A DNA stretch of 64,000 nt from Moringa oleifera (Eukaryota > Streptophyta > Magnoliopsida > Brassicales > Moringaceae): assembly GCA_021397835.1 (NCBI GenBank), contig JAJFZO010000165.1, positions 372,001 through 436,000 on the forward strand. Direction: 5' to 3'. Made by a program: the position numbers and the translations under genes. The notes below the pieces were generated by a model. It was not told the DNA's origin. It ran no database searches and saw only the letters and a list, made by a program, of their open reading frames with translations. This document shows positions 24,011 to 38,241 of the stretch, one piece after another; the stretch's first letter is position 1; every line of letters begins with the position of its first letter.

Positions 24011-25965
24011 AAATGAATTCTTAAATGCCAAAGTTTAATTTTAACCCCAAACCCTAACTCTAAAACGAATTCTTAAACCCTAAACACTAACACTAATACC
24101 TAAGCTATGAACCTCAAACTATAAATCTTAATCCCTAATACAAAAAGGCTAAACCTAACCATAAAACCCTAAAACCAAAATGTTAAATCCAAAACCCTTA
24201 CCCCAAACCTTTAACCCCTAACTCTTAATTTCTAACCCTTAAAAACCTCTACCAAAATACCTAAACCATAAGCTACAAACCCTAATCCTTAAGGCATAAC
24301 TCCTAAAATAAACCTTAAATCCTAAACCTTAAACCATAAATTACAAAAGTAAATCATAAGCCATAACCCTCAAATCATAAATCTTAATCCAAAACCCTTA
24401 CAAAAGTAAATCTAAAACGTATTCCCTACACCCTAATGGTTAACACTTAAAACCTTAACCTCTAAACCCTAAACTCCTAACCCCAAACCTTAAACACTAA
24501 TCTCGAAACCCTAAACCCTAAATGCTAAATCTCAACCCTTAAATGCTAAACATAAAACCCCTGAACATCACCCTTAGGACTTAAATCTTAACTCCTAAAC
24601 CATAAACCCTAACAATAAACCCCAAAACCCTACCCTCTAACACCTAACCTCGGATGTCAATATGCTAACCCCTATATCTTAACCACTAAATCATAACCCC
24701 TAAACTCAGAAATCTAACCTTTTAAACATGAACCCGTACACCTTAACCCCTAACTCCTAGATCCGAAACTAACCTCTAGACCTCAACTCCAAGACCCTAA
24801 AACCTAAACCTAAACCTAAACCAAGACCATTAAACCATAAACTGTAAAACCTAATCCCTAAGCCTCAAGCCCTAAACCCTACCCTAGCCTTTAAACCTTA
24901 ACCTTACCCTTAAACTGTAAATCTAAGACCAAACGTGTAAACCCTTACACCTTAATCCCTAAATGCAAACCAATAAACCCAACTGTAATCCTTAACCTCT
25001 AAACAATAAATCTTGAACCATAAATCATAAACTTCGTCTAGCCTAACCTCTAAACCCAAATAGCTAAACCTTCACCCTTAATCCTAAATCTTAACCCCAA
25101 AATCGTAAACCCTAAATGCTAACCCGTAAACCCAAACAACTAACTCCTAAACCCAAACCCCTAAATTTTAAAGCCAAACCCAAAACTCAAACTCCTAAAC
25201 CTGAACAGTTAGGCCCAAAACCCAAACACTTAAAACATAAACTCTAACCTTAAATCCAAGACCCTAAACCTTAAATCCTAACCCCTAAACTTGAATACTT
25301 AGAACATAATCTTTAAATCATAAGCCTTAGTCAATAAACCCTAAACCCTAAATAATAAACATTGACCAATTAACCTCTAACCCCTAAATTCAAATGCCTA
25401 AACCCTAAACTGTAAATTCCAAGCTCAAACGCTAAACCATAAATATCATCCCTTAATCCTTATTTCCTAAATCTAATCCCTAACCATAAATCCTAAACTG
25501 TAAACTCGAAATTCTAGCCCCTAATCTCTAAATCTTAAACTCCATCTCTGCACTTAAACATTGAAACCCTAACACTAGACATTATCTGCTAAACCCTAAA
25601 CATTAACACTCAAAGCTTAAATTGCAACCTCTTAAACCTAAATTGTAACCCTTAAAACTTAACCCATAATGTCAAAACCTTAAATCCTAACTACTAAACT
25701 CTAAACCTTGAAATGTGACCCCAAACCGTAGATACTATCTAAACCTTAACCAAAAAATCTTGAATCTTAAACTATAAACTCGAAACTCTAGACCCAAGCC
25801 CATATCTCCAACCCATTGATCCTAATTGCTCAACTCTAAACCTTAACCTTAAACCAAAAACTCTAAAACCTAAATTTTAACCCTTGGCCCATAAACTCTA
25901 AACCCTAACCCCTCAACACTAAACCTTAAACCATAACCGTTAAGTTTTAAAATCTGAATAAGTTC
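24011..25965 (-). repeat. Telomere-like tract, C-rich orientation (about 1.95 kb)
   Basis: CCCTAAA variants run without a break from the end of the minus satellite block to a sharp strand-sense flip near 25965. No open reading frame of note, as expected for this composition. Confidence 0.9.
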
Positions 25966-28120
25966 CATGAATTAGGGTTTAGGATTTAGGATTTCAGAGT
26001 CTGGGATTAGGGTTTACTACTTAGGGGTTATGAGGTTTAGAGTTTAGGTATTTGGGGATTAGGTGTTAAGGTTTAGGTTTAGTGCAAAAGGTTTAAGGTG
26101 TGGAAGTTAGGGGTTAGAGGTTAGGGGTTATGGCTTATGGTTTAGGGTTCATGGTTCAGAGCTTCTGGGTTAAGGTTTTGGGTTTAGAGTTCTGCATTTA
26201 GGGATTATGCTAAGTGGTTCAGAACAATGGTTTTAGGTTTAGGATTTAGGAGTAAAGGTTTAGAGCTTAGGGTTTAGGGCTTAGGATTAGGATTAGAGTT
26301 AGGGTTCATGTTTAGCTTTTAGGCCTTTGGGGTTGTGGTTAATAATTAAGTATCTACGAGTTAGCATTTAGGGATTAGGGTGGCTTTGGTGTTTTGCTAA
26401 GGAATCACTTGTTTAGGGTTAGAGTTTTGAGTTTATTGTTTTAGGGTTTTGGGATTATGGTTTAGGGTTTAGAAGTTAGAGTTTAAGGATTATCATTTAG
26501 GTTTTATGGTTTGGTAGTTATCGGTTAAAGTTTATGGTTTTGGGGTTATCGTTTACAATTTAGGGTTTAGTGATTATGATTTATGGGCAAGGGTTTAGGA
26601 TTTACAGGTTAGGAGCTAGGGTTTAGGCTTTAAGGGTGAAGGTTTAGGCTTCTTGGTTTAAGGTTTTGAGATTAGGAGTTAGGATTTAGGTTTTCGGGTT
26701 TCGAATTTTAGGTTTAGGATTTAGAGGTTTACTATTTAGGGTTTAGGGATTAGGAGTTAGAGTTTAGAATTTATGGATCTAGCGTTATTGTTTTTGGTTT
26801 GGAGCATAAGATTAGGGTTATGGGTTTAGGATTTTAGATTTTAGGAGTTTGGGTTTAGGGTTTAGGGTTTAGTGTTTAGGGTTTCGGGATCTGCACTTAG
26901 GTTTTAGGGCTTAAGACTTAAGATTTAGAATTTATGATGTAGAGTTTATGGTTTAGTGTTTAGTGTTTATAGTTTAGGGTTTAGAGTTCATAGGTTAGAG
27001 TTTAGGGGCTTAAGTTTAGGGTTTCGATTTAGGATTTTAGGGTTTAGGTTAAAGGTTTTAGGATTACGAGTTAAAATAAAGTGTTTAGGGTTTTGCATTT
27101 AGGGTTTAAGATTTAGTGATTAGGGCTTAGGGGTTTTAACAGTGGTTATGATTTAGGGTTTAGGGTTTTAAGATTAGTGTTTAGCAGTTCTAGCATAGTG
27201 TTTATGGTTTAAGGGTCAAGCTTTTGGATTTACGGTTTAGGATTTTGGTGTTTGGTGTTATGATTAGGGTTAGGGGGTTAGGGTTTAAGGTTTAAGTATT
27301 AAGGCTTTGGTCTAAGGTTTGAGGTTTATGGATTAGGATTTAAAGAATTAAAGTTTAGGATTTGGGAGTTAAGATGTAGGGTTTAGGCTTTAGAAATTAG
27401 AATTTAGAATTTAAGCTAGGATTTTGGTTTAAGATTTACAAGTTAGGTTTTATTGGTTATGATTTATGGTTTAATGGTTAGAGTTTAAGGGAAAGGGGTT
27501 ATGGGTTACTATTTAAAGTTTTGGGTTTATGGCTTGGAAATTAGAGTTTAACATTTAGGATTAAGGGTTAAAGGTTTATAATTTAGCATTTAGGGTTTTA
27601 TGATCTAGGGATATGAGGCTTTTAGGTAGTTTAGGGCAACGTTTTTAGGGTTCGGATTTAGGATTTAGTATTTAGGGTCTATAGTTTAACGGTTAAGGTT
27701 TAGAGGTTATGGCTTAGGTTTTAGAGTTTTGCCTTTAAGGGTTAGAATTCAGGGTTTATGGTTCATATATTTAAGGGTTCGAGTTTTGGGTTTAGTGTCT
27801 ATAGTTTAGAGTGTTGAGTTTTAAGTTTAAATGGTTGGGTTTAAGGGTTGGATTTAGGTTTAGTGTTTAGGTTTTGTAGTTTAGGATTGAGGGGTTAGGT
27901 ACTAGTCGTTGTGGCTTAGGGTTTAAGGTTTAAGAGTTTGAGTGTTTAGAGTTTAAAGTTTTTGATTTTAGATTTAGGGTTATGGTTCCATTTAATATTT
28001 AGGATTTAATGTTAGGGTGTATTATTAAAGTTTAAGGCTCAGGGTTTAGGGTATAGGACTTAGAGTTTAGGGTTTCGCGTTAGGAATTAAGATGTAGAAT
28101 TTTGAGTTTAATATTTAGAT
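25966..28120 (+). repeat. Telomere-like tract, G-rich orientation (about 2.15 kb)
   Basis: TTTAGGG variants follow the C-rich tract directly. The most regular part is at 26851-26872, where three canonical heptamers lie in phase. Together with 24011-25965 it forms a 4.1-kb inverted pair centred near 25966. It ends at about 28120 where plus-orientation satellite begins. Confidence 0.9.
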
Positions 28121-28789
28121 TTAACTAGGCTCAATTAAAAAAAAAAAAAGGCTAACATATGATTAGACCTAAAAATGAAATATAAGCCTAATAAATAATT
28201 GAGCCTCAAGTGTAACTGAGCATGATATTTAATTAAATATCAAGCTTCATAACTCATTAGGATTAAATAATTAAGGGAGCATAGGATTCAATTGGTTTTA
28301 ATAATAAAAAAATAGATTCAATTGGGTCTAATAATTAGTTTGATTTAAATTAAAACATTAGACCTAAGATATAATTGCGCTTAATTATTAATTGGACATA
28401 GCAAAAAATTGAGCCTAATAATTAATTGAGCCTCGTAACTAATTAAGACTAAGATTTTATTCTACCTAAGAATTAAAGGGTCTAATATCTAATTAGACTT
28501 TATATAAAAATTGGGCTTGATAACAAAATGAGCCTAATAAATAATTATACCTATGATATAATTGAGTTTAACAATTAATTACACCTTATAATGAATTAGG
28601 GCTAAGATTTAATTGTGACAAAAAATTAGTTGGGCCTAAAATTCAATTGGGTATGATAAAAACTTGTGCATAAGAATTAAGTTGGCTTAATAAATAATTG
28701 GACTTATGATATTATTGAACCTTATAAATTATTGAATCTAGTAGATAACTTGGCCTAATAATAAATAATAGGGCTTGCAATATAATTAG

Positions 28790-28901
28790 AAATCTTTCTT
28801 CCTCTTGAATCATGAAAAATTAGAAATAAGAATCACATTATCTACAGTATTTTACTCTTAAATAGAAGGTTGTTCAAAAAGAATAATATTTATTATATGC
28901 T
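28790..28901. other. Non-satellite sequence 3' of the trnQ relic, possibly plastid-derived
   Basis: This stretch (TTTCTTCCTCTTGAATCATG, AAATAGAAGGTTGTTC) lacks the 17-bp period and lies directly downstream of the tRNA relic on its strand. It is absent from the 3151 copy. The style resembles the rps16-trnQ spacer of plastid genomes, but this is from memory and unverified. Confidence 0.4.
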
Positions 28902-28973
28902 CTAAGATTAAAGGATTCGAACATCCGAATAGCAAGACGAAAACCCATTGCCTTATTGCTTGTCTACATTCCA
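28902..28973 (-). pseudogene. trnQ-UUG: Full-length plastid-type trnQ-UUG relic with mutated anticodon
   Basis: On the minus strand, 72 bp align without gaps to plastid trnQ-UUG as I remember it, with roughly three quarters of positions identical. The T arm is nearly intact (CTATTCGGATGTTCGAATCC). The D arm has several changes (ACAAGCAATAAGGC), the acceptor stem no longer pairs well, and the anticodon has changed from TTG to TTC (TTTTCGTC). It is therefore a pseudogene. The 3151 copy keeps the D arm and anticodon but has lost the T arm, so the two copies decayed independently after duplication. Confidence 0.82.
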
Positions 28974-31900
28974 TTTAGATTTATATCCAACCCAAATATC
29001 TATGAAATAGATTAGACTGATGGCAGGATTTTGACATGTTACATATAAAATGAGATCGAATTTATTGATCATTAAGTCTATCATGCATGAAACATAAAAA
29101 TATTTTAACAAAGGGATAAATCGAGCCTAATGTACATTAATTAGGCCAGGGAATTAATTAAACAATAAAAATAATTGGGTTAATATATAATTGTGTTTAA
29201 TATTTTATCAAACAAACAATTTATCGTCAAAAAATTAATTGAGCTTAAATTTAATTAAATCTAATAAAAATTAAGTTTAGTATATAATTAAGCCTAGGAA
29301 TGGACCTAATAAATAACTAAGTCTAATCAATTAAGTCTAACAATTCGTTTCTGTAAATAATTAATTGAGTTTTGAAATTAATTAAGTTTAACAAATAATT
29401 AAGCTTAATATATAATTAATCCTATTAAAATATTAAAGCTAAAATATAATTAAGAGTAAATATTAATTGGAGCTAGCAAATATTACATTAAATAATTAAT
29501 TTGGCTTAAAATATATTTGAGTAAAATAATTAACTTAGTACAAGATATAGTTGGACTTCATATATAATTAAGCCTAACAATTAATGATCTAGCAATTAAT
29601 TCAGCCTAACATTTAATTGAGTTAGATAATTAATTGAGCTTTAGATTTAGTTGTGATTAAGAATCAGTGAAGCATAATTTTCAATTTAACCTAATAAAAA
29701 AATTGAGCTTAATCAATGATTCGATCTAAATAAAAAAGATTAAAAAAGTAATGGTAATAAATATAATTGAATCCAAAATTATATTGAGCTTGATATATAA
29801 TTAAGTCTAAGAATTAATTTAGCTAAAAAAATGAACCTAACATATATTAATTTGGCCCAAGTATAAATTTGACCTAATATACAATTAAGCCCGGTAATTA
29901 ATTAATCGAACAAGTTGTTTGAACAATGAGATGATCAAGCCTAATATTTATTGTGCTTAATAAATAGTTGACCTTAAAAACGAAATGAATCTTTTTAATA
30001 ATTAAGCCCAACAATTCATTTGATAAAGATTCATTGAGTTTGTTGGGTTGAGCAATCAATTGGGCTTAGTATTTATTTAGGTTTACTAAAAAAATTAAAA
30101 TTAATAAATATTTCAGGTAATATATAATTGAATCGAACAAAATTTTAGACTTTAGGTTTAATTATTTTTAATAATAAATTAGACCTAAAAATAATAGGGC
30201 CTAGCAATTAATTGAGTCCAAGCTAATTGTGTCTAAGATTTGATTTTGCCTAAGAATTAGTTGGGCCTAATATTTAACATGGTTGAATTAAAAGTTGACC
30301 TTTATATGTGATTGGGGTTGATAAATATTTAGACTTGAAATACATTTGAGCTGAATAATTAATTAGATCTAATATATAATTGGGCCTAAGATGTAATTAT
30401 GCCTAACAATTAATCGAGCTTAATAATTATTGGTCTCAAAATTTAATTGTGATCAACAATTAAATAGATCTAAGATTTTGTTAAACCTGTTAAAAAATTA
30501 GACTTAGTATGTACTTAGGCTTAATAAATAATTGGACTTAATTTATGATTGAGCATAAAAAAAAAAAAAAGAAGTACTCCAATGAATAATTGTGTTCAAA
30601 ATATAAGTAGGTTCAAGTTTTAATTGGATTTAATATATAATTGGACCCTATAATAAATTAAGCCAATGGTTCATGACTAAACAAATAATTAGACATAAGA
30701 TATAGACCTAAATTATAATTGAACTTAAGATATTCTTGGCTCTTATAAAGAATTGGACCTAATAGTAAATAATATCACCTAAGATATATATGGGTGTATT
30801 ATACATGAAACTTAAAAATAATTCAGTTAAAAAAATTGAGCCTAACTTACATAAATTTGGTATAAGAATTAGTTAGACTATAAAAATTATTAGACCTAAT
30901 ATATAATTGAGCCTAACACTTAATTGGACCAAACAATTCATTGCACTAAAAAATTAATTGGGCATAAAATTCAATTGGGCCTCATGAAAAAATTGGCTTA
31001 ATATATAATTGGACCAAAAACCAAATGTACCTAACAAATAATTAAGCTTAATTTGTAAGTAAGCTTAATAATTCATTTGACCTAGGCAGAATAATTAATT
31101 AAGCATAGGATTAATTGCATTGAACAAAAAATTTGAACTTAATCTATAATTGAGCTTAATAGACAATTAGGTCTAACATGTAATTAAGCCTTATAATTAA
31201 TTGAACCTAATAATTAATTCAGTCAAATAATTAATTGAGCTTAAGATTTAATTGTGCTTAAAAATTAATTGGACCTGAGATTTAATTAGGCATAATAGAA
31301 AATTAGGTTTAATATGTAATTGATCTAATAAAAAATTAGACTTAATATATAATTAGATTAAAAACAAAATGAGTTTAATACAAGATTGGGCCCAAAATAT
31401 ATTTAGGTTTAAGATTTAATTGGGCCTAATACATAATAGGACATAGGAATTGATTGAGCTAAACTATTAATTGGATTAGAAATTTACTGTTTCAAACAAT
31501 TAATTAGGTATAATATTTAATTAAGCCTAATAAAAAATTAGACTTTGACCTAAGAATAAAATAAAATTAATAAATAATTTAGCCTACGAATTAGTTAAGT
31601 TTAATAAAAAAAATTAAACTTAATATATAATTGAGCTTAATAAATAATTAAGTCCAAGATGTAATCAATCCTAACAAATAATTGGATCTAATAATTAATG
31701 TAGTTTAATAATGAATAGAACCTAAGATTTAATTGTATCTAAGAATTAGCTAGATCTAAGATTTAGCAAGATCTAATAAAAAATTAAGTTCGATATATAA
31801 TTCATCTTCATAAATATTTGGGCTTAAGAACGAAACGATATTAATACATAACTGAGCCCAAATTATAACTAAGCATATAATTAATATGATCCAAATTTTA

Positions 31901-32140
31901 ATTAGGCTTAGCATGCATGAGCTTGACAAATATTGGACTTAGGAACAAACTTGGCTTGAGATATAATTGGATTCAAAATTTAATTAGACTCAATAGATAA
32001 TTTCACTAAATAATACATAACACTGCTTATGATATAGTTATGTGTATCATGCATAAAATTGAGAAATGCTTCAATGATAAGAAAAATTGAGCCTAACTTA
32101 GGCTGAAAAAGTTAATTGGACCATAAAAATAATTAGGCTT

Positions 32141-35100
32141 ACTAATAATAAGAGGGCTACTAATAATTATTTATCTTCAATTAATTTTAGGCCAAATTAT
32201 ATCTTGGGCTAATGTGCATTAGGCTTAATTATGTGTCAGTCCAAAGTATTTATTAATCCTAAGTATATCTCAAGTTTAATTATGTGAAGCCTATTTATAT
32301 TGTATATCATATTTTTTAGATCCAATTAGATCTCAAGCTTAATTAATTTTAAGTTCAATTATATCGTAGATAATATTATATATTAAGCCTAATTATATAT
32401 CGAATTATTTCTTGGACTCATGCATGTTAATTGAGTTTAATAAATAATTGATCTTAATATATGATTATCTCCAATAAAATATTAGAGTTAAGACATAATT
32501 GAGCCTAATAATTATTAGAGTTGGATTATATATTAAGCCCAAATTTTTTATTAAATACAATTAAATTCTAGACTTAATAAATTATTTAATCTAACGAATT
32601 GATCAGCCTAAGGAATTGTCAGGTCAATTTAATTATTAGGACTGATTAATAAATGCTAAGCCTAATTAGTTATCATGCTTAACTAGATCTTAAGTTCAAT
32701 TATAATTTGTATACGATCATATCTTAGGCTTAATTCATTCATAGGCTTAAGTTTGCATTGGGTTAAGCACATTACTATTAAATTTTACTTCCAATTATAT
32801 TTTATGCGCAAGTATTTATTTATCTATTTCATTTTTAGATTTATTTATAAATTCAGCCCAACTAATTATGACCCCTAATTATAAGTTAACCTCAATCTTT
32901 AATTTGGCTCTACTAAATCTGATGTCTAATTAATTTTTAGTTACAATTAAATCTTGAACTCAATAAATTAGGCTATATTTAATTTCTTTACATCTCAAGC
33001 TTAATTGTATCTTAGACCAAGTAAATTATTGAGTTCAAATATATGTTAGACCTAATTATATGTGCAACTCAACTTTTTATTAGGCCATATTAGTTAATAA
33101 GTTCAACAATTTTTAGATATAAGAATCAATTAATTGTTAGGCTAAATTATTTGTTAAGCTGAATTATATAGTAGGTACAACGTTTTATTTAATCTAATTA
33201 TATATTAAACATAATTATTTATTAAGCTTAACTATATATTAAGCATAATTTTTATTAAACTAAATTAAATGCTAAGCTCATTTAACTATTTAACCCAACG
33301 AATTGTCAAACATAATGTATTGTTAGGTTTAATTTATTATTAGGCTCAATTATACATTAAACTTAATTATTTATTAAGTTTATTTTGTTCTTAGGTTTAA
33401 TAATGAAAAGCCTAAGTTTTTATTATGCCGAATACATCTTATGTCCAATTAATATTTTAGCAAAACAAACTATTTTGTTTAATTAAAGGTAAGACTCAAG
33501 ATTTGGTTCAAAGTAATTTTTTTTATTAGGCCCAAACTAAAGATTTTGTTCAATTATATTTTAGATCCAATTATTTTTATGGTCTAATCAATTTTTCAGC
33601 CCAAGTTAGGCTCAATTTCATGCATGATATGCACAGCTATATGTTGAGTAGTATTATTTATTACTAAGTGAAATTATCTGTTGAGTCCAATTATATTAAG
33701 TGCATTTAAAATTTGGATCCAATTATATCTTAGGCCTAGTTTTTTTCAAGGTTCGATTATTTGTCAAGCTGATGTATGCTAAGCCTAATTTATTGATCCA
33801 ATCATATCTTGGATCATATTAATTGTATGGTTAGTTATATTTTGGGCTCAATTATGTATTAATATCATTTCATTCTTAAGCTCAAATATTTATTAGGATG
33901 AATTATATACTAAACCTAATTTTTTATTAAATCTTGTTAAATCTTAGGTCCAATTTATTGTTAAACCAAATTATTTGGTAGGTCCAATTATTTATTATGC
34001 TCAATTATATCTTAGGCTTAATTATTTGGACCTATTTGTTAACTCAATGAATCTTGAGATTTAATTAATTATTACGGTTATTAGGTTTGTTTTGTTCTTA
34101 GGCTCAAGTTTAATTTTTCATTAGGCTCAATTAAATATTATGCCCAATTAATTATTTGAAGTAATAAACTATCTAATCTTATTAACAGTTTAGCTTAATT
34201 AATTCTTATGTTCTATTATGTATTAGACCCAGTTAAATCTTGGACCTAGATATATTTTAGGCTCAATCTTGTATTAAACTCATTTTATTCTTAACCTAAT
34301 TATATACTATACGTAATTTTTTATTAGATCAATTACTTATTAAAGCTAATTTTTTAATTGTGCCTAGTTAAATCTCAGATTCAATTAATTCTTAAGTATA
34401 ATTAAATATTAAGCTTAATTAATTATTTGACTAAATTAATTATTAGGTTCAGTTAATTGTAAGACTCAATTACATCTTAGGCCTAATTATCTATTAAGCT
34501 CAATAATATATTAAGTTCAATCTTTTATTCATTTCAATTCAATTCTACGCTCAATTAATTATTCTACCTGGGTCTAATAAATTATTAGGTCCAATTAATT
34601 ATTAAGCTTACTTGTACATTAGGCTTGATTATTTATTGGGTACATTTCATTTTTTTGAGCTAAATTATTTATAAGTTTCATGTATAATAGACCAAAATAT
34701 ATCTTGGGTGATATTATTTACTATTAGGTCCAATTCTGTGTAAGAGTCAAGTATATCTTAAGTCCAATTATAGTTCAAGTCTATTATATCTTAAATCTAA
34801 TTATTTATTGAGCTCATGTACCATAGGCTTAATTTATTATTAGATCCAATTGTATATTAAATCCAATTAAAACTTGAACCCACTTATATTTTGAACTTAA
34901 TTATTTATTTGAGTACTTCATTTTCATACTCAATTATAGATTATGTCCAATTATTTATTAAGCCGAGTATATACTAAGTCTAATTTTTTAATAGGTTTAA
35001 TAAAATCTTGGTCTATTTAATTCTTGATCAAAATTACATCTTGAGACGAAATAATTATTAGGCTCGATTAATTATTTAACATAATTATATTTTAGGTCCA

Positions 35101-37234
35101 ATTAATTGTTTGGTTCAAATATATTTTCAAGTCTAAATATTTATTGAACCCAATCACATATGAAGCTCAACTTTTAATTCAACTAAGTTAAATATTAATC
35201 CCAACTAATTTTTTGGCAAAATTAAATCTTAGATCAAATTAATTATTAGACTCAATTAATTGTTAGGTCTTATTATTTTTTAGATTTAATTAAATATATT
35301 TAATTAAATATTAAACTCAATTAAATCTAAAGTCCAAAATTTTGTTGGACTCAATTATATATTAGCTCAAATATTTATTAAGTTTAATTCTTTATTAAAA
35401 CCCAAAAAAAAAAAGCTTAATTGATCGTTTGACCCAATAAATTGTTTGCTCAATAAATCTTTAGGTCATATGAATTGTTGGGCTTAATTATTAAAAAAGG
35501 TTCATTTCATTCTTAAGGCCAATTATATATGCTTAATCAATTCTTTGTTGAGATAAATTGCTCGATTTAATTGATTGTTAGGTTCAATTATATATTAGAT
35601 CTAATTTATACTCTGGCCAAATTAATATACATTAGGTTCATTTTGTTTCTTAGCTAAATTATTTCTTAGAGCTAACTATATATCAAGATCAATATAATCT
35701 TGGATCCAATTATATTTAAACCCAATTAATTTTTAATCTATTTCATTTTTAAAACCCAATAATAGATCAAGCTCAATTTTTTTATTAGATTAAATTAAAA
35801 TTTAGACCCTGTTGATTCTTAATCACAATTAAATCTCGAACTCAATTAAATGTTTGGCCGAATTAATTGTTAGATCATTGATTACATCTCAAGCCCAATT
35901 ATATCTTATATTAAGTTAATTATTGCACTCGAATACATGTTGAGCTAAATTAATTGTTTAACCCAGCTATTTATTAGCTTTAATTAATATTTATACTAAA
36001 TTACATTGAGGTTTAATATTTTAATAATATATTAAGCTTAATTATTTGTTAAAATTAATTATATATTAATTTTTTATTAAACTTAATTAATTTGAGGCTT
36101 AATTAATTATTTGATTAAACAAACTATTCCACCCAATCAATGGTTATGTCCAATTAATTGTTAGGCTCAATTATACATTAGACTCCATTAATTATTTGGT
36201 CAAACGAACTATTTCACTTCAATAAACTGTTATGTCCGTTAATTGTTAGGCTCAATTACATATTAAACTTAATTATTTATTAGAGTCATCTTGATCTTAC
36301 ATCTAACTATATATTAAACTTATTTTATTAAACTTAATTAAGGTTTAAGCGTAACTAATTATTGGATGCAATAAATTGTTTGCCAAACAAAACGTTAACA
36401 CAATTATTTTTATGGTCCAATTAATTCTTTGGCCCAATTAATGAATGTTAAGCTTGGTCCATTCCTTTGTTGAATTATTTTTTGTTTCATGCATGATAGA
36501 CTTAATTATATCGAAAGCCTGATTATTTATTATTAGGCCAAATTATCTACTAAGTTCAATTTTTTGAAAGGCTCAATAATATGAGTCTAATTATAATTTG
36601 GATCTAATTATATCTTAAGTTTAATTATATATTGAGCCAATGTCACTTTTAACCATAACTATATATTAAGATAAATTATTTTAGAATCAATTAAATATTA
36701 AGCACAAGTTCTTATCATGCCCAATTAAATTTTAGGCCTAACTAATTCTTAATCATAATTAAATCTTAAACTTAATTCATTATAAGGTCTAATTAATTTT
36801 TAGACTCAATTATGTCATAGAAATAATTATTTATTAGGTCCATTTTAACAATCAACCCCAATTTTGTATAAACTTCAATTAGATATTAGACCCTTGTAAT
36901 TCTTAGGTAGACTAAAATTTTAGTCCCAGTTAGTTATTGGACTCAATTAATTGTTCGGTTTAATTAATGATTAAGCTTAATTATATTTTTGATTTAATAT
37001 TTTAATTTAAACTCAATTATATATTAAGCTTAATTAATTATTAAATTCACTTAAATCTATTTTTTATTACTAAAAACAATTCAATCCTAAGCGCACATAA
37101 TTATTTAATTCCAACGAATTGTGACGCCTAATGAATAGTTTGGTGCAATTAAATATTACGCTCAAGTATACCTTAGGCTTAGTTATTTATTAGCCTTATT
37201 TCATTTTTAGGTCCAATCATTTGTTAAACTTCAT
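32141..37234 (-). repeat. 17-bp AT-rich satellite, minus orientation (5.1 kb)
   Basis: TTAGGC(C/T)CAATTA words dominate. A short island at about 32430-32520 reads in the plus orientation (TTGAGCCTAATAATT). CATGCATG landmarks occur near 33626 and 36487. No gene is seen. Confidence 0.86.
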
Positions 37235-38241
37235 TAAATCTAAATCTTAAGCTTAAAATTCTACACATTAATCCCTAATGTGAAACCCTAAACTCTAATC
37301 GTACACCTTAACCATAAATTCTAAATACTAAACACTAAACCATAAACCCTCACCTTGAACCCTAAATCTGAAATCATAGCCTTTAAACCCTTAACTTAAA
37401 CCCGAACTCAAATTTTCAAGCCTTAAACTCTAAGCTCTAAACCCTAATGCCTAACTTCTCAACTCTACACCACAAAACCTAACCCCCAAACCTTAAATCC
37501 AAACCTTAGAGAATCTATTGCCTAAATTCGAATACCTAACACCCTAAACCATAAAACCAAATCTCTAAACATATAAACCCTAAATCATAACCCTTAAAGG
37601 AAAAACACTTAACTCCAAACCCTAGAACCTAAGCCCTAATCCTTAAATCTTAATCCTTAACCCTTGACCCTAATCGTAAACCTTCACCACTAAAACATAA
37701 ATCCTAAACCCTCAAACTTTGCCTTAAACCTTAACCTAAAGCCCTCACTTTAATCCCTAACCTAATATCCTACACCACAAATCCTAAATGCTAAACCGTA
37801 AACCTTAAACTATAAACTCCAAACCATAACTCTTAATGCCTAGTCCTAACACATTTGCTAGTAAACACAAAATCTTAAACCCTAAATTCTAAATCCTAAC
37901 CACTAAACCATAAACCCAAAACTTTAAACAGTAACTATAACCCCTTGCCCCTTAAACCTTAACCATTGAACCATAATCAGTAAATCCTAAATCGTAAATC
38001 CTTAACCTTAAACCTTAAACCGTAAATCCTAACTTAAGAATCCTAAATTCTCATTTCTAAACCCTAAACCCTAAATGTAACTCCTAAACTCCAAACTTTA
38101 ACCCTAAACTTAGGCCTCAACCCTTAAAGCTTAAACTCTAAATCATAAACCTTAACTCCAAACCCCTAAACCCTAACACCAAATACCTAAATGCTAAAAT
38201 TAAAACCCAAAATCCCAAAGCTTGTCCTATAAACCCAAACT
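37235..38241 (-). repeat. Telomere-like tract, C-rich orientation
   Basis: About 1 kb of CCCTAAA variants lie between minus satellite and an LTR that starts exactly at 38242. Open frames crossing the junction are incidental. Confidence 0.88.

Larger units (their letters stand above)
28121..32140 (+). repeat. 17-bp AT-rich satellite, plus orientation (4.0 kb)
   Basis: From 28322 to about 32135 this block matches 2737-6525 in order and in almost equal length (3.81 against 3.79 kb), including the trnQ relic. It is therefore a segmental duplicate rather than an independent array. Non-satellite sequence of about 300 bp is confined to 28790-29110. Confidence 0.9.

Noticed and set aside
24011..28120. 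Active telomere or recent end-to-end chromosome fusion
   Set aside because: Units are too degenerate, and the order CCCTAAA then TTTAGGG is the reverse of a telomere fusion.
28902..28973. Functional tRNA gene
   Set aside because: Poor acceptor pairing, changed anticodon and damaged D arm; the other copy has lost half of the molecule.
28902..28973. Mitochondrial rather than plastid trnQ
   Set aside because: The CTATTCGG and GTTCGAATCC stretch fits plastid trnQ better than the mitochondrial form I remember; a database search would settle it.
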